DNA of 64,000 bases from Parabacteroides distasonis (lineage in GTDB: Bacteria; Bacteroidota; Bacteroidia; Bacteroidales; Tannerellaceae). The translations under genes were made by a program, and so were the position numbers. Positions 1 through 8,335 of the stretch are shown piece after piece (positions within the stretch are counted from its first letter, which is position 1; every line of letters begins with the position of its first letter). The stretch is from assembly GCF_004793765.1 (NCBI RefSeq), contig NZ_SRYM01000016.1, positions 1 to 64,000 on the forward strand. The letters are read 5' to 3'. The notes under the pieces are model-generated. The model was not told the origin of the DNA, did no database searches, and saw only the letters and a list, made by a program, of their open reading frames with translations.

Positions 1-447
1 GTGGCCTACCTGCATCTCCTGACGGACGCGTTCACGCATGAGATCATAGGCTGGGTCCTTTCCGACAGCCTGGTCGCCTCCAATACCGTGACGGCTCTGG
101 ACATGGGTATCTCGCACGTGTCACCCCTGGGGTTCGATGGACTGATCCACCACTCCGACCGCGGCGTTCAATATTGTTGTAATCAATATATTGATCGTCT
201 ACAGGCCATTAAAGCCACGATCAGCATGACGGAGGACTACAAGCCTACCGACAACGCAATCGCCGAGCGGGTCAACGGCATCATCAAGCAGGAATGGCTC
301 TACAGGATGAAACGCCCCCCGGACGTGGTGGCCGCAAGGGATTTGTTGGCGAGGATCATAGACTTCTACAACAATAGGAGACCGCATAGGAGCAACAGGG
401 ACATGCTCCCACCTGTCAGGTTCCGAGAAGCACTGACTTGTATGTGA
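1..447 (+). CDS. IS3-family transposase OrfB, 3' part only
   Basis: C-terminal 148 codons of a DDE (rve-type) transposase that moves an insertion sequence. Visible family marks are HHSDRGVQY, holding the second catalytic Asp, then DNAIAERVNGIIKQE with the catalytic Glu, and the closing YNNRRPH motif typical of IS3-group OrfB. The first catalytic Asp and the OrfA frame must lie before the window, so the GTG at base 1 is only where the window begins, not the true start. Codon use is GC-rich compared with the neighbours, fitting mobile DNA. Whether the element is complete cannot be judged here. Confidence 0.85.
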   Translation: MAYLHLLTDAFTHEIIGWVLSDSLVASNTVTALDMGISHVSPLGFDGLIHHSDRGVQYCCNQYIDRLQAIKATISMTEDYKPTDNAIAERVNGIIKQEWLYRMKRPPDVVAARDLLARIIDFYNNRRPHRSNRDMLPPVRFREALTCM

Positions 448-548
448 TCGCTCAATGGAGGCTTTGCGCCTCCAGCCGCGAGGCTTCCTCCGCAGTGGTT
501 TTTTCATGGTTGTTTTGCATGGAAAAAGAAAAACGGTATTTTTGCCGC

Positions 549-660
549 TGTGAACCGGTTCAGCAAACAACTTTCAACCCTGTGAAGTTTTTCAGGAGAA
601 GCTTCTCTAAGATGTGAAGTACCTTAGAAAATAACAGTAAAATCTGTGAAGTAAATTTAG
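549..660 (+). repeat. Four TGTGAA repeats with exact 32-bp period
   Basis: TGTGAA begins at 549, 581, 613 and 645, each exactly 32 bases after the last. Three copies extend to TGTGAAGT, and ten bases into each unit a second weakly conserved block appears (TTCAG, TTCAG, CTTAG, then ATTTAG). The last copy also forms a dyad with TCACA at 667-671. A regular ladder at three helical turns suggests repeated protein-binding sites at an element end, but the binding protein is unknown. Confidence 0.65.
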
Positions 661-694
661 GCATAGTCACATTTTTTATAGCCCCAAAAATACG

Positions 695-773
695 GCAGTA
701 CTTACTTGCTCATAGAATATATACTGCAAGTGGCAAAGGATATATACTTACTTGGCCAAGTAAGTACTACTGC
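695..773. repeat. Nested palindromic intergenic repeat, copy 1
   Basis: An outer inverted repeat pairs GCAGTACTTACTTG (695-708) with CAAGTAAGTACTACTGC (757-773), differing by a three-base indel. Inside it, 745-766 is a perfect 22-bp palindrome centred on TTGGCCAA. Two ATATATACT blocks lie within. A related sequence recurs at 24208-24262, so this is a dispersed repeat family. Confidence 0.6.
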
Positions 774-1030
774 GTTTTCCGGTTATATAAGTTATGCACT
801 CACTAATTTCCGCAAGACAAAGAATGACTCCACCTTGAAAAAATAACGACAACAGCCCTTACCGGTCTATTATCGCCATTCTAACGATGAAATAATAGTT
901 ATTATGAACCATTAGTTTTTAAACAATCATAAATCAAAAAGTTCTATATCAATATTTTACAACGACATTCAATGTCTGCACATTTTCATCCGCAGTCTTT
1001 ACATGCAAAATATAAATACGTATCATTATT

Positions 1031-1363
1031 TTATTGTGGTTTGTAAACCGCATGTTTATCCGTATCTTCTAAAGACAATATAAGTTTATTAAGATCTTTC
1101 TCAAACGGATACGTTTTCAGATCATTCGTATTACTACTGTGAACAGGAACCAAACTAATAGAGTCCGCATTTACACGATACAAATATGGAACAATATAAG
1201 AAGGATCAAAATTCTCATAAATAAGAGTACCACTATCCTTCCATGATTTAGAATCGGAGAAATAGAGTTTCCCCTTAGGACCGACACCAACATCATCGCT
1301 GCAACCGACAACACTAATGATTGTCATTAGAGCAACTAACTTAAACAAAAATTTTATTTTCAT
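1031..1363 (-). CDS. Small hypothetical lipoprotein
   Basis: 110 residues. The N-terminus has a lysine-rich start, a hydrophobic core and a lipobox ending VVGC-SDD near residue 21, so signal peptidase II processing and membrane anchoring are predicted. The mature part is hydrophilic, with no domain I recognise. It sits alone between the IS region and the radical SAM gene and is transcribed away from the latter. Low GC compared with most neighbours could mean a recently acquired or fast-evolving gene. Function unknown. Confidence 0.6.
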   Translation of the reverse strand: MKIKFLFKLVALMTIISVVGCSDDVGVGPKGKLYFSDSKSWKDSGTLIYENFDPSYIVPYLYRVNADSISLVPVHSSNTNDLKTYPFEKDLNKLILSLEDTDKHAVYKPQ

Positions 1364-1587
1364 AGGCTTTCACTTAAAAAATGGTTCAACATATATAAAT
1401 TATCCCAATAATGACTCTAAAGCGTTTTTAGTAGCTTTGTTCTTAAATAAAATCAACAACATTAAAATAGATCAACAAGGAACAAAGTCAAATACTATCT
1501 CATTAAATTTATCAACAAGACAAATATACTAAAATATCAAAACGCCATCAAAAAAAACATCAAAAAAAATAAGATTATGCTCTCGTC

Positions 1588-1649
1588 AAAACACGTACGT
1601 GTTTTCAGAAAAACATGTACGACTTTTTTGGAAAACACGTACGTGTTTT
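1588..1649. promoter_or_regulatory. Three tandem palindromic operator-like sites, 22-bp spacing
   Basis: The 18-bp perfect palindrome AAAACACGTACGTGTTTT occurs at 1588-1605 and again at 1632-1649. Exactly midway, at 1610-1627, lies a degenerate copy, AAAACATGTACGACTTTT, with three changes. The three sites are spaced 22 bp, two helical turns, so dimers would bind the same DNA face. The last site ends 16 bases before the -7 box of the next gene, which fits a repressor or activator array. Confidence 0.65.
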
Positions 1650-1664
1650 TCAAAAGACTTCTCT

Positions 1665-1672
1665 TACCTTTG
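1665..1672 (+). promoter_or_regulatory. -7 promoter box TACCTTTG
   Basis: Matches the Bacteroidota TAnnTTTG consensus and ends five bases before the ATG of the radical SAM gene. Expected initiation near the A of that ATG implies a leaderless or almost leaderless mRNA. No good -33 box is seen; the operator array occupies that place. Confidence 0.55.
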
Positions 1673-1676
1673 CCCT

Positions 1677-2603
1677 ATGGAAAAGACGAAACGATATTAC
1701 GAATACGGCAAGTTCCTTCGGGAACGTTTTGACCATAAAGTACAGAAGATCTCCATCAACGCCGGCTTCACCTGCCCGAACCGAGACGGGTCTAAAGGAT
1801 GGGGCGGTTGCACCTATTGTAATAACCAAACATTCAGTCCGGAATACTGTCATACGGAGAAAAGCGTTACCGAGCAATTAGAGGAAGGCGTACGTTTTTT
1901 TTCCCGCAAATATCCGGATATGCGGTATCTGGCCTACTTCCAAGCCTACACGAATACATACGACCGATTAGACTCTCTTATTCGTAAATATGAGGAAGCG
2001 CTTGCCTATCCCGGAGTGGAAGGATTGATTGTCGGCACTCGCCCGGACTGTATGCCGGAAGATTTATTGGATTATCTCGCGGAGCTTTCCCTGCGAAAAT
2101 TCGTCATGATTGAATATGGATTGGAAAGTACGCTTGATAAGACCTTAGTCCGCATAAACAGGGGGCATACCCATGAAGAATCGGAATCTGCTATCCGCCG
2201 TACGGCGGCAAAAGGCATTTACACCGGGGCGCATCTGATACTCGGGTTACCGGGAGAAAGCCGGGATGATATATTACACCATGCGGATGTCTTGTCACGC
2301 CTCCCGATCACGACACTTAAATTGCATCAATTGCAACTTATCCGGAATACCCGCATGGCAAAGGAGTTCAAGGAAGATCCTTCGGATTTCCATTTATATA
2401 CGGCCGATGAATATATCGAATTGGTGATTGACTTCATCGAACGACTGAACCCCTCTATCGTTGTAGAGAGGTTCGTATCACAATCCCCCAAAGAGCTACT
2501 GATCGCACCGGATTGGGGTTTAAAAAACTTCGAATTTACCGCTAAGGTAAATAAGCGGATCGAGGAAAGAGATACACGGCAAGGACGGCTATTTCAAGTC
2601 TAA
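1677..2603 (+). CDS. TIGR01212-type radical SAM protein (YhcC-like)
   Basis: 308 residues from the ATG at 1677; an upstream in-frame extension would run through the operator palindromes and promoter, so it is rejected. The cluster motif is TCPNRDG...GGCTYCNN, a cysteine followed after 11 residues by CxxC, the pattern of the YhcC/TIGR01212 family that binds a [4Fe-4S] cluster and S-adenosylmethionine. A glycine-rich LGLPGES segment follows. The cytosolic family has no agreed substrate. Its last 15 bases overlap the convergent DUF4251 gene. Regulation by the upstream dyad array is inferred. Confidence 0.88.
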   Translation: MEKTKRYYEYGKFLRERFDHKVQKISINAGFTCPNRDGSKGWGGCTYCNNQTFSPEYCHTEKSVTEQLEEGVRFFSRKYPDMRYLAYFQAYTNTYDRLDSLIRKYEEALAYPGVEGLIVGTRPDCMPEDLLDYLAELSLRKFVMIEYGLESTLDKTLVRINRGHTHEESESAIRRTAAKGIYTGAHLILGLPGESRDDILHHADVLSRLPITTLKLHQLQLIRNTRMAKEFKEDPSDFHLYTADEYIELVIDFIERLNPSIVVERFVSQSPKELLIAPDWGLKNFEFTAKVNKRIEERDTRQGRLFQV

Positions 2604-3083
2604 GGCGACATTCCCATAAAAGGTAATGGCCTGTTTATTCACGGGCATCACATTGATTGTCGCCAAGCCATTCGGATAGACTTCCACCCGAAACGTGTAT
2701 ACATCCTCTTGGGTCTTTACACGAAACTTGATCTCGGAACGGCCTTTCTTCTTCGAGGTTCGCTCCTTCTCCGTCGATACCTCTTTAAACGTCAAGCCCT
2801 CTCCACCACCATAAGGAGCAGAGTAAGCACGTCCGAAGTAAGGAAGATAAGAGAATATCGAATCACCATGTATTTCCAATGAGTAAGGGGAAGTAAGATT
2901 GACGGATCTCCCGCCCATCGGTACGGCACGATTCACATCGATCTTAATACGACCGCTATCCACGATCTCCTTCACTGTTTTCTCTTTTTGCTCATTCCTC
3001 TCTTGCTTACTTTGAGCAAAAAGGGATTGCCCCGCACAAAGAAGGGCAATCCCTAAAAATCCAACAAACCTTGTTAATCTCAT
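2589..3083 (-). CDS. DUF4251 domain secreted protein
   Basis: 164 residues with a clear signal peptide ending in SLFAQ. The mature part matches my memory of DUF4251, a Bacteroidales periplasmic or outer-membrane associated family of about 170 residues with a beta-rich core; its role is unknown. Alternating short beta-like segments (YSLEIHGDSIFSYLPYFG and a C-terminal TFYGNVALDLK) are visible. The 3' end overlaps the convergent radical SAM gene by 15 bases. The next gene on this strand is 115 bases upstream, so it probably has its own promoter. Confidence 0.75.
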   Translation of the reverse strand: MRLTRFVGFLGIALLCAGQSLFAQSKQERNEQKEKTVKEIVDSGRIKIDVNRAVPMGGRSVNLTSPYSLEIHGDSIFSYLPYFGRAYSAPYGGGEGLTFKEVSTEKERTSKKKGRSEIKFRVKTQEDVYTFRVEVYPNGLATINVMPVNKQAITFYGNVALDLK

Positions 3084-3198
3084 AACCTTAATAAACTAAA
3101 CACACTATTAATCACTCTATATAGTAAAGACAATTCTTCGGGTGAATAGTTTAATCTAAAAAGGTCAAATTAAAGCTGTTTATATTTCATTATCATAA

Positions 3199-4173
3199 TT
3201 AACGCAAATTATCCAAGATATAATCCCGTACGGTAAAATCTTTCCGTACGATCGTATCACCGGGCACACGTTCGTCCGTCGTGATCGCCAAATTCTCATC
3301 ACCTAAGACTTGACGGCTCAAGAAACTCATAATATCATATTGATTTCGGGACATAGGAAGCCCGGAGATCTCGTGCCCCGCATTCTCTACCTTATAAAAA
3401 TAATAGGAGGCTTGAAGATTTTCCAGACTTTTCGCTACAGCGGATGATCCCCATAAACCGCCGAGGTTCTCCATAGCGGCTTGTTCAAAAGGAACGGTTT
3501 TATCCGCGTCGCCGTGGAATAGCATAATCGGACAAGGCATTTTTTCCCAATGTGGAGGAAACACATCAGAGACCGCGCCGGCATAGGAGATCACACCGGC
3601 ATAGTTGAAACCTACCGGTAGCCTTTTCGCCAACTCATGTCCGTTACATAAATCATACTCTGCCTGCAATACCGTAATCGCTCCGGCACTCGAACCGCTC
3701 GCTACGATCCGCTCCACATCGATGTTCCAATCCGAGCTTTGGTTGACCACGAAACCGGTAGCATCATAAAAATCCTCTACCGCCGTATCGATCGCATGCT
3801 GCAAGGCCGCGATAAAGTCCATCGGAGAAGAGACTTTGGAAGGATCCAGATTCTTCAAGGTAGTGCGATAATCCGTAGATACGACCACAAAACCGTTTCG
3901 GGCGAGGAACTCGAAATAAGGAATATATCCTTTATCCGCCTTATCTCCCCCTTTAAACCCACCGCCAAAAGCGAAAATCATCACAGGCTTTTTTAAGGCG
4001 GGCGACATAGAAGGCAACTCATACTTGTCCAAAGACAATGTATCTGTCCCTTTTATAGAGAATACGAAATTCTCTTTCTGGACTTCCACATTCGCCACAG
4101 GCTTAGGCTGCGTACAGGCGAACGAGCAGAGGATCCATAAAGCAAATAGCGAATACATCCAATTTCTATTCAT
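3199..4173 (-). CDS. Alpha/beta hydrolase (carboxylesterase-like) lipoprotein
   Basis: 324 residues. The signal sequence ends in a lipobox, CSFAC-TQP, predicting a lipid-anchored envelope enzyme. The fold is supported by an oxyanion-type FGGGFKGG near residue 70, the nucleophile elbow ASGSSAG near residue 160, an acid in HGDADKTVPF and a C-terminal catalytic His in NAGHEISG. This order fits carboxylesterase/acetyl-esterase type hydrolases; the substrate is unknown. It follows the 111-residue lipoprotein gene after 19 bases and is probably cotranscribed with it. Confidence 0.82.
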   Translation of the reverse strand: MNRNWMYSLFALWILCSFACTQPKPVANVEVQKENFVFSIKGTDTLSLDKYELPSMSPALKKPVMIFAFGGGFKGGDKADKGYIPYFEFLARNGFVVVSTDYRTTLKNLDPSKVSSPMDFIAALQHAIDTAVEDFYDATGFVVNQSSDWNIDVERIVASGSSAGAITVLQAEYDLCNGHELAKRLPVGFNYAGVISYAGAVSDVFPPHWEKMPCPIMLFHGDADKTVPFEQAAMENLGGLWGSSAVAKSLENLQASYYFYKVENAGHEISGLPMSRNQYDIMSFLSRQVLGDENLAITTDERVPGDTIVRKDFTVRDYILDNLR

Positions 4174-4192
4174 CTTATTTTCGTATTAGAGG

Positions 4193-4528
4193 TTATTTTG
4201 TTCCTTCCTTCAAACCATCCAAGAACTTATCCACTTTCTTGGCAGCGTCTTTCACGCCCGCTTTCATTTTCAATCCGGCGTATGTCGCTTGCAATTTAAC
4301 GATCTCCGCTTTCTCATCAGCATTCAGCTCTTCCTCGAACTTGGCGTAAAGATCCGTGGATAGATCCGAGAATTTCCGATCCGCCTTCTTCCAGTCCTTA
4401 TCGGTATAATCGGCAGCCTCCATTTCCACTTTATCTACAAAATCGCTAAACTCCTTCACATATGAATCCTTTGATTGGCAGGCGCTCAAAGCGAACATAA
4501 CCAATAACATGAATAGTACTTTCTTCAT
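4193..4528 (-). CDS. Small charged lipoprotein (DUF6565-like)
   Basis: 111 residues. A short hydrophobic leader ends in the lipobox LSAC-QSK. The mature part is almost wholly alpha-helical in character, rich in Lys, Asp and Glu, and resembles the DUF6565-type lipoproteins of Bacteroidales; that assignment is from memory. It lies upstream of the esterase gene in the same direction and diverges from the calcium pump. No catalytic motif is visible, so a structural or binding role is likelier. Confidence 0.65.
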   Translation of the reverse strand: MKKVLFMLLVMFALSACQSKDSYVKEFSDFVDKVEMEAADYTDKDWKKADRKFSDLSTDLYAKFEEELNADEKAEIVKLQATYAGLKMKAGVKDAAKKVDKFLDGLKEGTK

Positions 4529-4650
4529 CTTTTAATTAAAAATTAATTCGTTATACAACACAAATATATACAAAAAGGTTAAACCCTTGTATATGTCGTA
4601 TAACTTTACGTAATTTGCTATCCCATTTTCTTAATCAGATTAATAAATTT

Positions 4651-7329
4651 ATGGAGAAAAAACATCAGTACCAAGGATTAACCAAACAAGAAGTAGAAGA
4701 GAGCAGGCGCCTTCACGGCGAGAATGTACTTACCCCGCCCGAGAAAGCTTCGTTATGGAGCCAATTCTTGGAGAAATTCGAAGATCCTATTATTCGTATA
4801 TTATTAGTAGCATGGCTCTTGTCCATGATTATTGCCGGTGTACATTGCTGGGGACCTGAGGCGAAAGGTTTTACGGCCTTCTTGGAGCCGATCGGCATTT
4901 TCTTCGCAATCATGCTTGCCAGTTGCGTGGGCTTTTTCTTCGAGGTAAAAGCGAACAAGGCATTCGATATTTTGAATACTGTCAATGATGATATTTTAGT
5001 GAAGGTAATCCGTGACGGGAATATCTGCCAGATACCGAAAAAAGAGGTTGTCGTAGGCGATATCGTTGTTTTGGAGACCGGTGAGGAAGTTCCCGCGGAT
5101 GGACATCTGCTTGAAGCCATCTCCCTGCAGATCAACGAATCCACATTAACCGGCGAGCCGATTATCAGCAAGACAACAAATGAGGCAGATTTCGATACGG
5201 AAGCGACTTATCCATCCAATGTGGTCATGCGAGGAACAACGGTCGTGGACGGACATGGCGTCATGCAAGTGGAAAAAGTAGGTGATGCTACCGGATACGG
5301 CAAAGTGTATGAAGGCTCGCAAATCGAGAGCGATATAGAGACTCCCTTACAGATCCAATTGAAAGGTTTAGCCGGAGTGATCAGCAAAGCCGGATATACG
5401 ATCGCCGGAGTGACGTTCATCGCCTTGACCGTAAAATTCCTTTTATCGGATAGCTTCCCCGGGATGCCGACGATGGACATCATCGCCCACATCCTCAACT
5501 ACTTTATGGTAGCGGTTACGTTGATCGTGGTATCCGTTCCGGAAGGATTGCCGATGAGTGTCACGCTAAGTTTGGCCCTCAGCATGAATCGTATGTTGAA
5601 GACGAATAATCTTGTCCGTAAAATGCATGCCTGCGAGACCATGGGAGCGACTACCGTAATTTGTACGGACAAGACCGGAACGTTGACACAGAACCAAATG
5701 CAAGTTTACCAAACGAATTTCTACAACCTAAAGGACCAAAAGCTAGGGAGTGATGAGTTAAGCAACCTGATCAAAGAAGGTATCTCCACGAATTCCACGG
5801 CATTCCTCGATTTCTCGGAAGAAAAAATAAAAACCCTAGGAAACCCGACGGAGGCCGCCCTTTTACTCTGGTTGAACGGACAACACCAGAATTATCTGGA
5901 ATTAAGAGAGAATGCTACGATTCTAGATCAATTGACTTTCTCTACGGAACGGAAATATATGGCAACAATCGTACAATCACCGTTACTTGGCAAGAAGGTT
6001 CTTTACGTGAAAGGCGCTCCCGAAATCGTACTGGCCCATAGTAACCGGGTAGCAACAGAAGAGACCTACAAACCGGTGGCGGAATGTAAAGCCGGCATCG
6101 AAAAACAATTATTGGATTACCAGAACCAAGCGATGCGTACGCTTGGCTTCGCTTACCAGATAATCGAGGATGGAATGGATGAGACCTTCTTCGTGGAGGG
6201 TCGTTTGCATGATACGGATTTAACGTATCTAGGTATCGTAGCGATCTCCGATCCGGTACGTGCGGATGTGCCGCCCGCTGTTCAAAGTTGCTTGGACGCA
6301 GGTATCGACGTGAAGATCGTCACCGGAGATACACCGGGTACGGCCAAAGAAATCGGACGGCAGATCGGTACGTGGAAAGCGGACGATACCGACCGGAACA
6401 TTATCACGGGTCCTGCATTCGAGGCACTTAGCGACCAAGAGGCCTTGGAGCGTGTCTTAGACTTGAAGATCATGTGCCGTGCCCGTCCTACGGACAAACA
6501 GCGTTTGGTACAATTATTACAGCAGAAAGGCGCTGTGGTAGCGGTTACCGGAGACGGAACAAACGATGCCCCAGCTTTGAAAGCAGCACAAGTAGGACTT
6601 TCCATGGGCGACGGAACTTCTGTAGCCAAGGAAGCCAGCGACATCACGATTATCGATAACTCATTCAGCAGCATTACCCGTGCGGTGATGTGGGGACGTT
6701 CCTTGTACCGGAATATCCAGAAATTCTTGTTATTTCAATTGACTATCAATGTAGCCGCTTGTTTGATCGTATTATTAGGTTCCTTATTAGGTACGGAATC
6801 ACCTTTGACCATCACGCAGATGTTATGGGTAAACTTGATCATGGATACATTCGCTGCCGGGGCGTTGGCCTCTCTCCCACCGAATGAGCGAGTGATGAAA
6901 GATAAACCTCGCAGGAGCGGTAAGGATGGAGATTTCATTATCACCCGCCCGATGGCTTACAATATTTTCGGTGTCGGATTCGCTTTTGTCGTAATCTTGA
7001 TGGGCTTGTTGTTCTATTTCCATGCGCAAGACGGTTTAACGCCGCACGATTTATCGTGGTTCTTCAGCTTCTTCGTGATGCTACAGTTCTGGAATATGTT
7101 TAACGCAAAGGCATTTATGGAAGGACGTTCCGCTTTTGCCAATTTAAAGGATAGTAAAAGCTTCTTGCTGGTCACTTTACTGATTTTGATTGGTCAATAC
7201 TTGATCGTCACTTTTGGAGGCGAGATGTTCAGCGTAATACCTTTGCCCTTGGAAGATTGGGCAATCATTATCGGATCTTCCTCTCTGGTTTTATGGATCG
7301 GTGAGTTATTCCGGTTATTCAAAAGATAA
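4651..7329 (+). CDS. Calcium-translocating P-type ATPase, PMCA type
   Basis: 892 residues from the ATG at 4651; a TTG 12 codons earlier is possible but less likely. This inner-membrane pump uses ATP to export Ca2+. Landmarks are the actuator TGEP at about 167, PEGLP at about 297 in membrane helix M4, the phosphorylated Asp340 in DKTGTLT, the hinge GDGTNDAP at about 634, and a C-terminal cation-ATPase domain with several membrane helices. PEGLP with the rest of the layout fits type IIB (PMCA-like) pumps. A near-consensus box TAACTTTA at 4601-4608 could be its promoter. Transcribed alone, divergent from the lipoprotein pair. Confidence 0.92.
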   Translation: MEKKHQYQGLTKQEVEESRRLHGENVLTPPEKASLWSQFLEKFEDPIIRILLVAWLLSMIIAGVHCWGPEAKGFTAFLEPIGIFFAIMLASCVGFFFEVKANKAFDILNTVNDDILVKVIRDGNICQIPKKEVVVGDIVVLETGEEVPADGHLLEAISLQINESTLTGEPIISKTTNEADFDTEATYPSNVVMRGTTVVDGHGVMQVEKVGDATGYGKVYEGSQIESDIETPLQIQLKGLAGVISKAGYTIAGVTFIALTVKFLLSDSFPGMPTMDIIAHILNYFMVAVTLIVVSVPEGLPMSVTLSLALSMNRMLKTNNLVRKMHACETMGATTVICTDKTGTLTQNQMQVYQTNFYNLKDQKLGSDELSNLIKEGISTNSTAFLDFSEEKIKTLGNPTEAALLLWLNGQHQNYLELRENATILDQLTFSTERKYMATIVQSPLLGKKVLYVKGAPEIVLAHSNRVATEETYKPVAECKAGIEKQLLDYQNQAMRTLGFAYQIIEDGMDETFFVEGRLHDTDLTYLGIVAISDPVRADVPPAVQSCLDAGIDVKIVTGDTPGTAKEIGRQIGTWKADDTDRNIITGPAFEALSDQEALERVLDLKIMCRARPTDKQRLVQLLQQKGAVVAVTGDGTNDAPALKAAQVGLSMGDGTSVAKEASDITIIDNSFSSITRAVMWGRSLYRNIQKFLLFQLTINVAACLIVLLGSLLGTESPLTITQMLWVNLIMDTFAAGALASLPPNERVMKDKPRRSGKDGDFIITRPMAYNIFGVGFAFVVILMGLLFYFHAQDGLTPHDLSWFFSFFVMLQFWNMFNAKAFMEGRSAFANLKDSKSFLLVTLLILIGQYLIVTFGGEMFSVIPLPLEDWAIIIGSSSLVLWIGELFRLFKR

Positions 7330-7348
7330 ATATATATTGTACAACTTA

Positions 7349-7374
7349 TAGGGACGGGGCGTACCCCGTCCCTA
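7349..7374. repeat. GC-rich REP-like hairpin
   Basis: Perfect 11-bp arms TAGGGACGGGG and CCCCGTCCCTA flank a CGTA loop, 20 bases after the calcium-pump stop. A close relative lies at 16258-16290. It may also end transcription, although no T-run follows. Confidence 0.6.
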
Positions 7375-7579
7375 CAACAGGAGAAACTATCGAGCATGTA
7401 CGAATAAATCGTATACACACTCGAAATAAACTAATTAAACCATCACTTATTTATACCATTAACCCGTTTGTGGAATTAAGTAACCGTGCCAAATCTTACT
7501 AAAGATAAAAGTCAGATCAAACCGAATAAAATGTTCTACCTGTACTATATAAAACCTCCCGCAACCCGATACCTTCTTT

Positions 7580-7659
7580 ATTCGCCGCCACTGAATGTTC
7601 GTTCGCTGCCACTGAATGTATATTCGCCGCCACCGAACGAACATTCAGTGGCGGCGAAT
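7580..7659. repeat. 21-bp tandem modules closing into a long inverted repeat
   Basis: The module TTCGCCGCCACTGAATGT starts at 7581, repeats with one change at 7602 and degenerates at 7623, a 21-bp period. The far end is inverted, so 7580-7605 and 7634-7659 are perfect 26-bp complements around a 28-base loop. No T-run follows. A plus-strand frame (7486-7770) crosses it but only because 21 is divisible by three. Confidence 0.7.
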
Positions 7660-7691
7660 ATAGAAGATAGGCTTATCCATCAAGGTATTAT

Positions 7692-8207
7692 TCATTCTAC
7701 CTTATCCAAAGTAAAAGCAAAGATTAAAGTAGAACCTCCGGGGATACCTCGATCATCTTTATATCCATAACCCAGCGAAGCCGGAATGATCGCCTCCACG
7801 GTCTCATCCAGATGGATATTCAATAAGATACCGCTCAGGCCCGGTATAATACTGTTCATAGGGAAGCTTGATTTCTCCAATTTGTTTTGAAAGACCTGTC
7901 CATTTATGAACTTCCCTTCCAAACCAAGCAAATAGACCACGGAAGTCATCGTGGGTGTCGTTTGCCACTCATTTTCTTTTTGAATGATCCGGTATAAGGC
8001 GGTATCACCCCCTAGAACAACTTGCTTATATCTTAATTCACCCTTCTCATCTTTCTCCGCTTTCTTTTCCCAGATGTATTCCTTATTTTTGTTGATATAA
8101 GCCAATTGCTCTTCCGAGAACTGAAGCTCGTCGTCATCCCCACAAGAAGTAAATCCCATCACCATGATTACTAAAAGTGACCATACATACCTTGAAAGTG
8201 CTTTCAT
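7692..8207 (-). CDS. FKBP-type peptidyl-prolyl isomerase lipoprotein
   Basis: 171 residues. The leader ends in a lipobox, FTSC-GDDD, with acidic residues after the lipidated Cys as is common in surface-exposed Bacteroidales lipoproteins. The C-terminal half is a compact FKBP domain: a GLSGILLNIHLDETVEAIIP-like stretch, then SLGYGYKDDRGIPGGSTL and FAFTLDKVE, the usual closing strands. The N-terminal 70 residues form the extension seen in Bacteroidetes relatives. It would catalyse cis-trans proline isomerisation during envelope protein folding. Some ligand-pocket aromatics appear substituted, so activity is not certain. Confidence 0.8.
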   Translation of the reverse strand: MKALSRYVWSLLVIMVMGFTSCGDDDELQFSEEQLAYINKNKEYIWEKKAEKDEKGELRYKQVVLGGDTALYRIIQKENEWQTTPTMTSVVYLLGLEGKFINGQVFQNKLEKSSFPMNSIIPGLSGILLNIHLDETVEAIIPASLGYGYKDDRGIPGGSTLIFAFTLDKVE

Positions 8208-8335
8208 TCCGATTCTATATAAAATTAAATATGATTATTCTTGATTTCCGAGGCGCGAATATACAAATCCATTTTGTTATATCAACTAACTTTCCGTTCT
8301 TTGCATACATTATAGTAGTAATCAACTAATACAAC

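Larger units (their letters stand above)
1..660 (+). mobile_element. Right-hand part of an IS3-family insertion sequence
   Basis: Consists of the transposase 3' part followed by about 200 noncoding bases. The exact right end is not certain: no terminal inverted repeat can be paired because the left end is outside the window. The end is placed tentatively after the TGTGAA repeat block, which may belong to the element. Confidence 0.5.
448..1030. other. Intergenic region of 583 bases
   Basis: Holds the 32-bp TGTGAA ladder and the nested palindrome, described separately. From about 775 to 1030 the DNA is AT-rich and I see no gene, RNA or clear terminator. An antisense frame over 199-570 is a shadow of the transposase. 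Confidence 0.6.
1364..1676. other. Divergent intergenic region before the radical SAM gene
   Basis: 313 bases, very AT-rich. The left half shows no supported gene; a 71-codon plus-strand frame here overlaps the lipoprotein start and looks spurious. The right end carries a triple operator and a -7 box, listed separately. Confidence 0.5.
7330..7691. other. Intergenic region between convergent genes
   Basis: 362 bases between the calcium pump and the convergent FKBP gene. Apart from the REP-like hairpin and the 21-bp module array, I see no gene or RNA in it. Confidence 0.5.

Noticed and set aside
549-660. CRISPR array reading of the 32-bp ladder
   Set aside because: The shared unit is only 6-8 bases, far below a CRISPR repeat, there are only four copies and no cas genes.
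1432-1439. Plus-strand TAGCTTTG resembling a -7 box
   Set aside because: No -33 element and no plausible reading frame or RNA structure follows in that direction.
1317-1532. 71-codon plus-strand frame MIVIRATNLNKNF...
   Set aside because: Starts inside the opposite-strand lipoprotein gene, is AT-rich and Asn/Ile/Lys-heavy, and has no domain or start signal.
7486-7770. 94-codon frame with repeated SPPLNV units
   Set aside because: The repeats come from a 21-bp DNA array that keeps any frame open, and it runs into the opposite FKBP gene; better explained as a noncoding repeat.
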